Notes: a model not told the origin generated them from the letters alone. A stretch of DNA of 64,000 nucleotides from Patescibacteria group bacterium (GCA_018814875.1 JAHIYH010000040.1:1-64000); one strand, 5' to 3'. Numbered from the stretch's first letter, positions 9,180 through 17,790 are shown. Numbers and translations: made by a program.

Positions 9180-10458
9180 TCTCAACGGAAAGAAAATCTG
9201 TATCCTCGGATATGGAAGAGAAGGAAAGGCAATGCTTAACGCTATTGAGAATCATAACATTGATGCTGATATCACTATCAGTGACAAGAATTCCGAAATA
9301 CGAAATACGAAATACGAAATACGATCAGGTCCAGACTACCTTAAGCATCTCACAGATTTCGATCTAATAATAAAATCGCCAGGAATTCCTCCTAGTGAAC
9401 TTGAAGGAATTGATCCAACAAAGATGACCAATTCGACTCAAATCTTCCTAGATACAATTGCAGACACTGGAGCAAAAGTTATTGGAGTGACCGGATCTAA
9501 AGGGAAAAGTACAACCGCAAGCTTGATCTACAAAATTATAAACAAAGCTCAGAGCAATGTTTTCCTAGTTGGGAACATAGGCGAACCGGCTATCAGCCAT
9601 ATCTCAGATGCAAAAGAAGGAACATGGTTTGTGATGGAAATTAGTAGTTATCAATTAATGGATATAACCGTGAGTCCGCACATCGCAGTTATCACTTCAT
9701 TCTTTCCGGAACACTTGGATTATCACGGCTCTATAGAAAACTATCTGGAAGCCAAAAAACACATCACACGTTTTCAGACAAAGGATGACTTCGTTTTCTT
9801 CAATGCTGACTGCAAAGAAGTTAAAGAAATCGCTGAAGAAACAAACGGAGGAGCGTTTCCTATTAGTAGCGAGGAAGCTCCCCTCTCTTTAAATCAAATC
9901 AATCTTATTGGAACACACAACCTTTTAAATATCACTCTTGCTCATGCAGTCGCAGATCATTTGAATGTTCCTGAGCATATTTCCATCGATACGATCAAAT
10001 CATTCAAAGGACTCCCCCACCGTTTGCAATCACTTGGAGTACATGATGGGATTGAATGGATTGATGATTCCATTTCCACAACACCAGAGACGACTATTGC
10101 CGCACTAGAAGCTCTGGAAAATGTAACAGCGCTGATTTTAGGAGGCCAAGATCGCGGTAATGACTTTGCAAAACTTGGAGAAAGGATTGCTGTCAGTTCT
10201 GTGAAGAATGTCATTCTGATGGGAGAGAGTGCCTCGCGTATTCAAAAGGCGATCGAAGGAGCAAAAGCAGAGGTTACATTTTTTGAAGCCAATAACATGG
10301 AAGAGGCCGTCGAATCTACTAAACAGCAAAATCCGAACCCAACGCCCAACGCCCAACGCCCCATTGCCCTTCTCTCCCCCGCCTCCCCAAGTTACGACAT
10401 GTTTAAAGATTTCGAGGAGCGTGGAGACGAATTCAATAATTGTATCTTTTCTGATTAA
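9166..10458 (+). CDS. murD: MurD-type ligase (UDP-MurNAc-L-alanine--glutamate ligase, possibly the L-Glu-adding MurD2 type)
   Basis: GVTGSKGKSTTASLIYKI, FPEHLDYHGS, ILGGQDRGND; 14-nt overlap with the murL-like gene. Confidence 0.88.
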   Translation: MHLTDLNGKKICILGYGREGKAMLNAIENHNIDADITISDKNSEIRNTKYEIRSGPDYLKHLTDFDLIIKSPGIPPSELEGIDPTKMTNSTQIFLDTIADTGAKVIGVTGSKGKSTTASLIYKIINKAQSNVFLVGNIGEPAISHISDAKEGTWFVMEISSYQLMDITVSPHIAVITSFFPEHLDYHGSIENYLEAKKHITRFQTKDDFVFFNADCKEVKEIAEETNGGAFPISSEEAPLSLNQINLIGTHNLLNITLAHAVADHLNVPEHISIDTIKSFKGLPHRLQSLGVHDGIEWIDDSISTTPETTIAALEALENVTALILGGQDRGNDFAKLGERIAVSSVKNVILMGESASRIQKAIEGAKAEVTFFEANNMEEAVESTKQQNPNPTPNAQRPIALLSPASPSYDMFKDFEERGDEFNNCIFSD

Positions 10459-10463
10459 TCAAC

Positions 10464-10487
10464 CGCAGCGGTTATCGAACCGCTGCT
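10464..10487. terminator. Candidate terminator hairpin after murD
   Basis: gcagcggttatcgaaccgctgc stem-loop between convergent murD and grpE; followed by T-rich sequence. Confidence 0.6.
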
Positions 10488-10562
10488 ACGGTTTTCGGTA
10501 TCATTTTTCATTCTTAATTTTTCATTTTTCATTCTTAATTCTTAACTATTCACTTTTAACTT

Positions 10563-11039
10563 TTAACTATTAACTCCAACCTTCACCTTCGCTGGACGTA
10601 AAATCTTTCCATTAAACACAAACCCATCTTCGAACACTTCTATCACTTTCCCCTCTTCTCCAGAACCCGTTTGGAGCACCTCGTGTTTTTCTGAATCTAC
10701 CTGTTCACCAATGCATTCGATTTTTTCCAGACCCAATGCACCTAGCTTGCCCATCAAATCTTTTTCTATGGCTATCACTCCCTCCACCCACTCATTACCA
10801 TCTAAGTTCTCTGGCAAATGTTCAAAGGCACGCTGAAAATTATCGATAGTTGGAAGTAGCAGAAGCAACGTGTTCTCTAGTGCAAACTTCCTTAACTCCT
10901 CACCTTCCTTCTGCATTCTATCCTTAGCATTTTGCAGATCTGCCTGAGCACGACCGGCGAGGTCTTTCATTTTAGCTAGCTCTGCTGTGAGAGTTTCACA
11001 CTTTGCACATGCCTTTGGTGTTTTCTTAGTTGGATTCAT
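10563..11039 (-). CDS. grpE: Nucleotide exchange factor GrpE
   Basis: ENTLLLLLPTIDNFQRAFEHLPE and C-terminal GFVFNGKILRPAKVKV. Confidence 0.92.
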   Translation of the reverse strand: MNPTKKTPKACAKCETLTAELAKMKDLAGRAQADLQNAKDRMQKEGEELRKFALENTLLLLLPTIDNFQRAFEHLPENLDGNEWVEGVIAIEKDLMGKLGALGLEKIECIGEQVDSEKHEVLQTGSGEEGKVIEVFEDGFVFNGKILRPAKVKVGVNS

Positions 11040-11050
11040 GAAACGAGTAT

Positions 11051-11130
11051 AGCTTCATTAGCTCCATTAGCTCCATTAGCTTCATTAGAAAATTTCCTCT
11101 GATCCTAACGAAGCTAACGAAGCTGAACAA
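11051..11130. repeat. Inverted 9-mer-type repeat (cattagctc)n / (gctaacgaa)n
   Basis: Tandem cattagct arms followed by cctaacgaagctaacgaagctg. Confidence 0.7.
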
Positions 11131-11176
11131 CTAAGGCTTATAATAACGCCGTAATAAGTGCTACACTCCAACAAAC

Positions 11177-12178
11177 ATGCTTCTCGCCAGTCTTTCCATC
11201 ATCCTTGGATTCGTCCTTCTTATCAAAGGAGCTGATTGGCTTGTAGAAGGTGCTTCTTCAATTTCGCGTAGATTGGGAGTTGGAGATCTGGTTATTGGTC
11301 TCACTGTAGTTTCCTTTGGAACATCTGCTCCAGAGTTGATTGTGAATATTGTCGCAAGTTTTCAGGGAAGCGCGGATATTGCAATCGGAAACATCGTTGG
11401 TAGTAACATCTCCAATACACTCCTGATACTTGGAGTAGCAGCTGTTATCGCTCCACTTGCGGTTCAGCGCTCTACCATTCTGAAAGAAATTCCACTTAAT
11501 CTCCTCGCAGGAGTAATTTTACTAATCGCAGCAAACGATACGATAATAAATGGCTATGCTAATTCCGAACTCAGCCGCAGTGATGGCCTTGTTTTCCTTG
11601 GCTTCTTTATAATATTTATCTATTACACATTTGGCATCCGACATAATGGTACCGACAAAGAAGATGATCACACCAAAGCCACCAAACCAGTGTGGGCTGC
11701 ATTAACGCTGGTCTCCGTAGGTTGTGTAGGTCTAGCTGCTGGAGGAAAACTGGCCGTAGATGGCGCGATTGCGATTGCAAATATCTTCAATGTTAGCGAG
11801 GCACTGATTGGATTAACGATTGTAGCCGTTGGCACATCACTTCCCGAACTCGCTGCATCAGGAATGGCTGCGTACAAAGGACGAGCAGACATCGCAGTTG
11901 GAAACATCGTCGGAAGTAACATCTTCAACATTTTCTGGATTCTTGGAATTTCTTCATTCATCAAACCTCTACCATTCCAGCCAGCATCTAACTTAGACCT
12001 CTCTGTTGTTCTCCTATCCACCTTGCTCCTTTTCTTCCTTATGCATAATGGCCAGCCGCATCGCAGGCTGTTTATGTGGTGGAAACAATCAAAGGATTAC
12101 ATCATTCGCAGATGGGAAGGAGGAATCCTTATTTTGTGTTACGTGGTTTATATCGGATATATTGTTTGGAGAGGCTAA
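11177..12178 (+). CDS. Calcium/sodium antiporter (CaCA family)
   Basis: Duplicated SFGTSAPEL / AVGTSLPEL and GNIVGSNI motifs. Confidence 0.93.
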   Translation: MLLASLSIILGFVLLIKGADWLVEGASSISRRLGVGDLVIGLTVVSFGTSAPELIVNIVASFQGSADIAIGNIVGSNISNTLLILGVAAVIAPLAVQRSTILKEIPLNLLAGVILLIAANDTIINGYANSELSRSDGLVFLGFFIIFIYYTFGIRHNGTDKEDDHTKATKPVWAALTLVSVGCVGLAAGGKLAVDGAIAIANIFNVSEALIGLTIVAVGTSLPELAASGMAAYKGRADIAVGNIVGSNIFNIFWILGISSFIKPLPFQPASNLDLSVVLLSTLLLFFLMHNGQPHRRLFMWWKQSKDYIIRRWEGGILILCYVVYIGYIVWRG

Positions 12179-12340
12179 ATAAAAAAATCCCAAGCATCAA
12201 GAATTAAATCGCAACAGCCTTCGCCCAGCCGTCGCTAAAGCTATGGCCGGCAAGCAAGGCTACGGCCGTCAAGAAAACCAAAAACCAAATCCCAACGTGT
12301 GTTTTTTGGGACTTGGAACTTGGAACTTGGAACTTAATTT

Positions 12341-12703
12341 CTATTCTACAACTGGTTCTTCATCTGCTGGTTCTTCTTCAGATGGTTCTTCTTCAGATGG
12401 TTCTTCTTCTGCAGGCTCCTCTTCAGCTGGTTCCTCGGCTGTTGGTTCCTCTGCTGCTGGATCTTCTTCTGCAGGCTCCTCTTCAGATGGTTCTTCATCT
12501 GCTGGTTCTTCTTCTGCAGGCTCCTCTTCAGCTGGTTCTTCATCTGCAGGCTCCTCTTCAGATGGTTCTTCATCTGCTGGTTCCTCGGCTGTTGGTTCCT
12601 CTGCTGCTGGCTCTTTGCCATCTTTATCAAGATCAACAGAAACTGTGCAAGCACTAAGCAATACCAAACCGGCAATTGCTGCTATATATTTGAATGATTT
12701 CAT
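12341..12703 (-). CDS. Putative lipoprotein with acidic EEPxx repeats
   Basis: Signal peptide and lipobox (GLVLLSAC) followed by low-complexity AEEPSEEEPADEEP; start placed at MKSFKY. Confidence 0.7.
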   Translation of the reverse strand: MKSFKYIAAIAGLVLLSACTVSVDLDKDGKEPAAEEPTAEEPADEEPSEEEPADEEPAEEEPAEEEPADEEPSEEEPAEEDPAAEEPTAEEPAEEEPAEEEPSEEEPSEEEPADEEPVVE

Positions 12704-12916
12704 AAAAAGTAAGTGGAAAGAGATATCACAGTAATAGTACGTCATGGTCAAAACATGATGCAATGGAAAAAATCCACAGTTCTGCCCTATGCCATTTTTC
12801 AGCTATTTGCTACTCTAAAGCTATCGCCACGGTCCCACACCAATCGCTTTGCTCCTGTGCGGGACGAGTAACTCATGCACTACATATTCTCGCTCCTTTT
12901 TCTCCATTATATTCAT

Positions 12917-12993
12917 GCCACGGTAGCTCAGTTGGTTAGAGCACGGGACTCATAAGCCCGGGGTCGCTGGTTCAAATCCAGCCCGTGGCACCA
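12917..12993 (+). tRNA. tRNA-Met-type (anticodon CAU), elongator-like, CCA encoded
   Basis: gccacgg/ccgtggc acceptor with paired G1-C72, loop ctcataa, T arm ctggttcaaatccag. Confidence 0.93.
12976..12993. repeat. 18-bp direct repeat, copy 1 (tRNA-Met 3' end)
   Basis: atccagcccgtggcacca is identical to 16943-16960. Confidence 0.93.
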
Positions 12994-13008
12994 TACGTGT
13001 TCAAAACA

Positions 13009-13338
13009 TCATAGTTCGGGTTTGGCGTCTCGTGATCCTATGATCGTCGGCGGTTTTCCCGTACATTCCCGAATTTCCATTCCGTCATGCGGACAGTTAA
13101 TGATGCGAAAATTCTCGAAATGACAACGTATAAAATCAACATGATCGAGAGCTATATTTTCAAAATCTGTCTCAAAGAAGGAGCAGCCCTCAAAGGTCGA
13201 GCCCGTAAGACTTCCTCCTCTCACGTGCGCATTGCGAAATTCCTTATTCTTCCAAGGAAAATCCAGTACTGAATTATCTGGTATCTCAAAATCTCCAGTA
13301 ATTTGAGCAGAATCGAGTGCGGAATCGAGGTATTGCAT
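13009..13338 (-). CDS. Pentapeptide-repeat-like small protein
   Basis: RGGSLTGSTFEGCSFFETDFENIALDHVDFIRCHFENFRI pattern; start placed at MQYLDSA. Confidence 0.65.
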   Translation of the reverse strand: MQYLDSALDSAQITGDFEIPDNSVLDFPWKNKEFRNAHVRGGSLTGSTFEGCSFFETDFENIALDHVDFIRCHFENFRIINCPHDGMEIRECTGKPPTIIGSRDAKPEL

Positions 13339-13340
13339 AC

Positions 13341-13370
13341 TTGACAAGTATAGAGAGAGAGACGTAGGAT
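13341..13370 (+). promoter_or_regulatory. Putative promoter TTGACA-N18-TAGGAT with (GA) tract in spacer
   Basis: ttgaca at 13341-13346, taggat at 13365-13370, spacer contains gagagagaga. Confidence 0.5.
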
Positions 13371-13446
13371 AGCAAGCTAAATCGCAAGATTTGGGATGAG
13401 AGCAGTTCTTTGAAATGTAATCCGAGGGGAAAGGAGGTGAGAACCT

Positions 13447-13650
13447 ATGGCAGACCCTCAACGTCTTTCGGATGGTACGTACATGTACCCGATCCCTGGC
13501 AAGCCCAACATCCACACCGACCACTACCATGTGGCGGCGGATGGGACCATCCTCTCCGTAAAGGAGAATGGTCAGCACAGCTACAGCCGTGCTGAAGTGC
13601 GCCGCAAGATCAACGATGTGACGGGGATGGCTTTTCCTCCTCGTTACTAA
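13447..13650 (+). CDS. Small hypothetical protein (67 aa)
   Basis: Strong Shine-Dalgarno (aaaggaggtgag) upstream of ATG; followed by a rho-independent-type terminator. Confidence 0.75.
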   Translation: MADPQRLSDGTYMYPIPGKPNIHTDHYHVAADGTILSVKENGQHSYSRAEVRRKINDVTGMAFPPRY

Positions 13651-13685
13651 GCTGAGGTGAGCAGTGCAACTCACCACTGGATTGC

Positions 13686-13720
13686 TCTCTCGACCCACCC
13701 CCTCGGTGTGGGTCGTTTTT
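13686..13720 (+). terminator. Rho-independent terminator
   Basis: cgacccaccccctcggtgtgggtcg followed by ttttt. Confidence 0.85.
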
Positions 13721-13831
13721 ACGATTTGGCAAAACATACTGCAATCGTTCCACTTGCTTCATTTCCCTCACAGCAGCCATGTTCACCTCCATGATAACCA
13801 AGTATGATGTTTTCGACCCTGTGTGACCAAC

Positions 13832-13874
13832 CTCCGCAGGAGGTTGCCCGCCGTAGCCTTGGCGTAGGCGGGCT
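13832..13874. repeat. Dispersed palindromic element (aacctccgcaggaggtt + gcccgccgtagccttggcgtaggcgggc)
   Basis: Near-identical copy at 15762-15807; partial copy in rpsA at 61029-61056. Confidence 0.9.
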
Positions 13875-13948
13875 TTTGTCATATTTAAACACACGACCTC
13901 CTGCTACGGCTGGCAAGCCACGGGGCATTTTGATAGAATCGAGCACTT

Positions 13949-14188
13949 ATGTGGCATTACGTTTACATTCTCGCAAATGAGTACGGCAAACATTACGTCG
14001 GTCTTACCGACGATGTGAATCGTCGGTTAGCAGAGCATAATCGAGGATGTATTCCATCGACAGCAAAGTATCAACCATGGAAACTATGTCATTTTGCTGG
14101 ATTTCAGCATCGCACGAAAGCTGCTGAATACGAACAATATTTGAAATCTGGTTCAGGTAGAGTCTTCCACAACAGGCATCTACAATAA
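13949..14188 (+). CDS. GIY-YIG nuclease-like protein
   Basis: MWHYVYILANEYGKHYVGLTDDVNRRLAEHNRG. Confidence 0.92.
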   Translation: MWHYVYILANEYGKHYVGLTDDVNRRLAEHNRGCIPSTAKYQPWKLCHFAGFQHRTKAAEYEQYLKSGSGRVFHNRHLQ

Positions 14189-14192
14189 CCCC

Positions 14193-14639
14193 ATGATCGA
14201 GTATTTCACTATTACAAAACCAGAAGATATTGATGTACTGCGCGGAAAAACTGCTCAGTTTCGTAGTCTGAACATTCAGTATGACGATGAGACTCTACAG
14301 TACCTTAAAGACCATCTTCTTGATGAAGGCAATTTGTATCTTATTGCGAAAGAAAAGTACGCCTTTGCAGGCTTTTGCTCCATTGATTCTGACTGGTGGG
14401 GAAAAGGATTTCTCTTTTTGAGAGAAATCTACGTTGAACCGAGGCTGCATAAACAAGGTATCGGAAGTGAGTTGATGCGACGTTGCATAGTTCATGCACA
14501 AAATTGTGGTGTGGAAGGCATTGTTACCGAAACTGCCGTTGAAAATGTACCCATGCAGAAGCTCTGCAAAAAATTTGGATTTGAAGAATGGGAAAATACT
14601 GAATGGAAAGAAGGTATTACCTACAAACTCGTGTTTTGA
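14193..14639 (+). CDS. GNAT family N-acetyltransferase
   Basis: LREIYVEPRLHKQGIGSELMRRCI acetyl-CoA-binding motif and TAVENVPMQKLCKKFGF. Confidence 0.88.
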   Translation: MIEYFTITKPEDIDVLRGKTAQFRSLNIQYDDETLQYLKDHLLDEGNLYLIAKEKYAFAGFCSIDSDWWGKGFLFLREIYVEPRLHKQGIGSELMRRCIVHAQNCGVEGIVTETAVENVPMQKLCKKFGFEEWENTEWKEGITYKLVF

Positions 14640-14777
14640 ATCGCTCTGCAAACTTCATTCGTCTCACCACCCCAACTTTAACTTTCACTCCCACAATGTA
14701 GTAAGGATAATCCCCCGTACTACCATATCTGTCACCAGAGTGCATAACACTCTCGGTGACTTTGTTATGCTTGTGGA

Positions 14778-15185
14778 TCACAAAGCATTGCCCCATGAAT
14801 GCACTTCTTCCTTTGAAGGAAAGTGTTCAAGAAACTGACGCAGTAGTTGTAGTAGCTCATTCTTTGTCTTTTCATCGGGTTCAACATCCTTTGCAGGTAC
14901 ATCATCAGTGAGAGATTCGATCTTTGCACAATCTTCCATGAAGATTAAACAGGATGTTGGAACGTTCATTTGACGAAATATAAGACCTTCTGTGGTGATA
15001 GTTCCAGCATGAAAAGGGGAAAATATAGTAGAAAAAGAGCTGCGTCCTTCTTCGAGTAAATCAAGGATTGGGGTTTTTTGCTCAAGTGCGGATATCACTT
15101 GTTGAATTTCTTTTAACGCAATCCCATCGCCAAAGATGTGATCATAGCTATTAATTAATTTCTTCATATTTTCATGTGTACTCAT
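14778..15185 (-). CDS. Hypothetical protein
   Basis: 135-aa ORF of normal complexity; no family recognised. Confidence 0.6.
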   Translation of the reverse strand: MSTHENMKKLINSYDHIFGDGIALKEIQQVISALEQKTPILDLLEEGRSSFSTIFSPFHAGTITTEGLIFRQMNVPTSCLIFMEDCAKIESLTDDVPAKDVEPDEKTKNELLQLLRQFLEHFPSKEEVHSWGNAL

Positions 15186-15260
15186 AGTTGGAGTGTACGA
15201 CTAAAATGAGGACGGACGCAATGCGACCGCCCTCGGATTCCTTTCCGCCGTGACGTACTA

Positions 15261-15452
15261 CTAGTCGCGGTGAGACTTGATGAGGTTCCCATCTCCATCA
15301 AAGATGAAGTGGACTCCGTCGATCTTCTGATTCGACACGATCTGGTTCGTATCGCGATCATGTGTGAAGAAGCTCTCATCGACATTGTCACGACCAACGA
15401 TCTCGCGCACTTTCTTGCGGATCTTGGTCATTGCCTGGGACAGCTGAGACAT
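15261..15452 (-). CDS. Small hypothetical protein (63 aa)
   Basis: Start MSQLSQAM preceded on the minus strand by GGAGGTTTTGCG-ATG (strong SD). Confidence 0.7.
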   Translation of the reverse strand: MSQLSQAMTKIRKKVREIVGRDNVDESFFTHDRDTNQIVSNQKIDGVHFIFDGDGNLIKSHRD

Positions 15453-15507
15453 CGCAAAACCTCCAGTGAAAGGAACGATCCTCATATACGACATGTACAT
15501 GAGGTTG

Positions 15508-15545
15508 ATGATAGTGACAGAGAGAGAGAGAGAGAGAGATGTCAA
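15508..15545 (-). promoter_or_regulatory. Putative promoter TTGACA-N26-TATCAT with (TC)~10 tract in spacer
   Basis: Minus strand: ttgaca = 15545-15540, tatcat = 15513-15508, dinucleotide tract 15519-15539. Confidence 0.45.
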
Positions 15546-15761
15546 CAGGATTCATGCTCCAATCCACCTGCTTAGGTGCTTATTTTGCTTTTAGCTGAAA
15601 CATATTGTCATTCAGGCTTGAAGCAGACCAAGTCAGTCTACATCACCGTGGTTGGAGTGCGGTTTCATCAAAGCTATGCGTTCTTCCTTCGTCATTTCCC
15701 TGACATACGCCATTTTCCAGTTCACCAAGATCACGTAATATCGTTTACACCCCGTGCTACC

Positions 15762-15807
15762 AACCTCCGCAGGAGGTTGCCCGCCGTAGCCTTGGCGGAG
15801 GCGGGCT
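15762..15807. repeat. Dispersed palindromic element, second copy
   Basis: aacctccgcaggaggttgcccgccgtagccttggcggaggcgggc. Confidence 0.9.
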
Positions 15808-15824
15808 TTCTTAACTTCTCATCG

Positions 15825-16796
15825 ATGAAAAAACCCGAGCCCAAATTGCATCATTTCCTTCCGCAAAATTGTTACTTCAATGCGTTTGCTGCACCGGAAT
15901 TGTTAAATAACAAGTTAGCAATATGGGTACATACAGCCAATCAACAACCCCTGTGCCAGCAGATAGAAAAGACGGGAGCAATAAAAGAGATATATTCGAT
16001 TCGTGATGTGCATGTAAGATTCAACCGGGAATTGGAAAATATACTTGAGCGCATAGAAAGCAAATTGGCACCAATCATAAAAAAACTTATTAAGCAGAAA
16101 TCCGATGATGACTTTTCCTACTTAGAGAAAGAGGCCATTGCAACGTTTGTAGCCATGATGAAAGTACGAACTCCTTGGCATAAGGGATTGCTGACTGATG
16201 TTTTTAGTAAACTGAGGCAAGTTATTGCACTACGAAAGACTAACGAGAATCCAACTGGCATTTTAGAGAAAATTGTCGACAAGGATCATGCTTCTAAATT
16301 ACGGTGCGACACCGAGAGCATATCGGATGAAAAGCTGAGCAATTTCGAAGATTTTCTATCTATCAATAATCCCTTTTCACACAGCCTCTTGAGCCAGCTA
16401 AAAATCAACGCAAAAATTATTTATGAGCAAATGCAATGGGGATTTACCCTGTCACATCCTGAAATCCCTTTTATTACATGCGACAATCCGGTCGCCTGTT
16501 GTAGAGAAGATCATACACAGGTAGGAGTCGGATTGGCATTTCCGGATGTCACGATTTACTTTGCAGTTAGCCCAAAAATTGCATTCTACGGATACAAGGA
16601 TCCTACTATTGGAGTTCATCGATCAATCCCAACTCCTGTTACACAATTGAACAAGGAAGAAACGCAACTATTCAATTCAAGAACTGCAATCAGCGCATCG
16701 AAGTATCTGTATTCTGCTGACAGAGATATTGATTCAAAGTTGCAGACCATCTTGGATAAGAAATCTGCACTCGGGTTATTTAGTTGGCAGCGTTAA
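15825..16796 (+). CDS. DUF4238-like protein
   Basis: MKKPEPKLHHFLPQNCYFNAFA and ITCDNPVACC resemble DUF4238; start placed downstream of the palindromic element. Confidence 0.72.
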   Translation: MKKPEPKLHHFLPQNCYFNAFAAPELLNNKLAIWVHTANQQPLCQQIEKTGAIKEIYSIRDVHVRFNRELENILERIESKLAPIIKKLIKQKSDDDFSYLEKEAIATFVAMMKVRTPWHKGLLTDVFSKLRQVIALRKTNENPTGILEKIVDKDHASKLRCDTESISDEKLSNFEDFLSINNPFSHSLLSQLKINAKIIYEQMQWGFTLSHPEIPFITCDNPVACCREDHTQVGVGLAFPDVTIYFAVSPKIAFYGYKDPTIGVHRSIPTPVTQLNKEETQLFNSRTAISASKYLYSADRDIDSKLQTILDKKSALGLFSWQR

Positions 16797-16942
16797 TTTT
16801 CTAGTCGGTGGTAGTCGCTTTTCGACAACAAGAAGATATGATCTCTGGTGACCCTTCCCACCAGAATAAGATGACTTCCAAAAACACTTTTAGAATGTGT
16901 TATCTGCGAACTGGCACAGATGCGACGAAGCTCGCGAAGCCG

Positions 16943-16960
16943 ATCCAGCCCGTGGCACCA
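16943..16960. repeat. 18-bp direct repeat, copy 2 (tRNA-Met 3' fragment)
   Basis: Identical to 12976-12993. Confidence 0.93.
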
Positions 16961-17019
16961 ATCACAGTGTCCAATTCCTAGCATTTTGTTTGGCCATGAT
17001 GCAGATGTAGTATCTATAC

Positions 17020-17400
17020 ATGAACTACGAAGGAGTCATCATTGAGGAAAGCCTGAAAGATACTTCCGTTCTCAAAGACACGACGATCGTTTCAACGAAG
17101 GTCGAACCTGTTATCGAGGAACACAAGACGCCCTGGCTCAAACAGTGGACTCTGCACACCGTTGAAATCCCTGAAGCCGATGCCGAGGTTGTTGCGGGAA
17201 AAATCAGTCATGCACTTGAAACAAGAGATAGCTGGTATGCAGACTTCAAGAACGATCGTACTCATTTCATCATTTTTCGAGATAGGGTTTTCAAAGTCGA
17301 TAGAGCAAAAAAAGAGGAATACGACGCGGCGACAAAATATGGAATCGCACAGGGTATTCCAGCATACCAAGTAGATTTTTCACCTCACATACAAGAATGA
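17020..17400 (+). CDS. Hypothetical protein
   Basis: 126-aa ORF of normal complexity (WYADFKNDRTHFIIFRDRVFKVDR). Confidence 0.75.
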   Translation: MNYEGVIIEESLKDTSVLKDTTIVSTKVEPVIEEHKTPWLKQWTLHTVEIPEADAEVVAGKISHALETRDSWYADFKNDRTHFIIFRDRVFKVDRAKKEEYDAATKYGIAQGIPAYQVDFSPHIQE

Positions 17401-17526
17401 GTTCGTTGAGCGGAAAAGAGCAAGTTCTTTGTTTGTCATAGCTCTCACTGAACCCATACTCACCTCCATCACAACCAAATATGATTTTTTAGTCCCTGTT
17501 TGACCAAAGCACAACACATCAACCTA

Positions 17527-17790
17527 CTAAACCCTTCCAATCCAGCTAGGCCAATCAACATTTTTCAACGTTGGAACGTACATCTGGCGAGAAGGAACTA
17601 AAACCCTCTTTCCATCCAAGCCACCAATCCACGATGGCCACATTTCCTTTCCTAATAATATTGGCATTAACTTCTGAGGAACCCTATATCCACTCGTAAC
17701 ATCTTCGATAAAGTATGCCGAAGCTATAGGAGTTGCACTCAGTAGTGTTGCAATAGATGCACCAGCAACAAGAAATCTTTTGAGAATCAT
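17527..17790 (-). CDS. Small secreted hypothetical protein
   Basis: Signal peptide MILKRFLVAGASIATLLSATPIASAY; two PSWIG motifs. Confidence 0.6.
   Translation of the reverse strand: MILKRFLVAGASIATLLSATPIASAYFIEDVTSGYRVPQKLMPILLGKEMWPSWIGGLDGKRVLVPSRQMYVPTLKNVDWPSWIGRV

Noticed and set aside
12243-12734. Plus-strand Ser/Gly-rich ORF (GSSSAGSSSDGSS)
   Set aside because: Antisense of the EEP-repeat lipoprotein; the minus ORF has a clear signal peptide and lipobox
12994-16960. Prophage
   Set aside because: No structural, terminase or integrase genes in the interval
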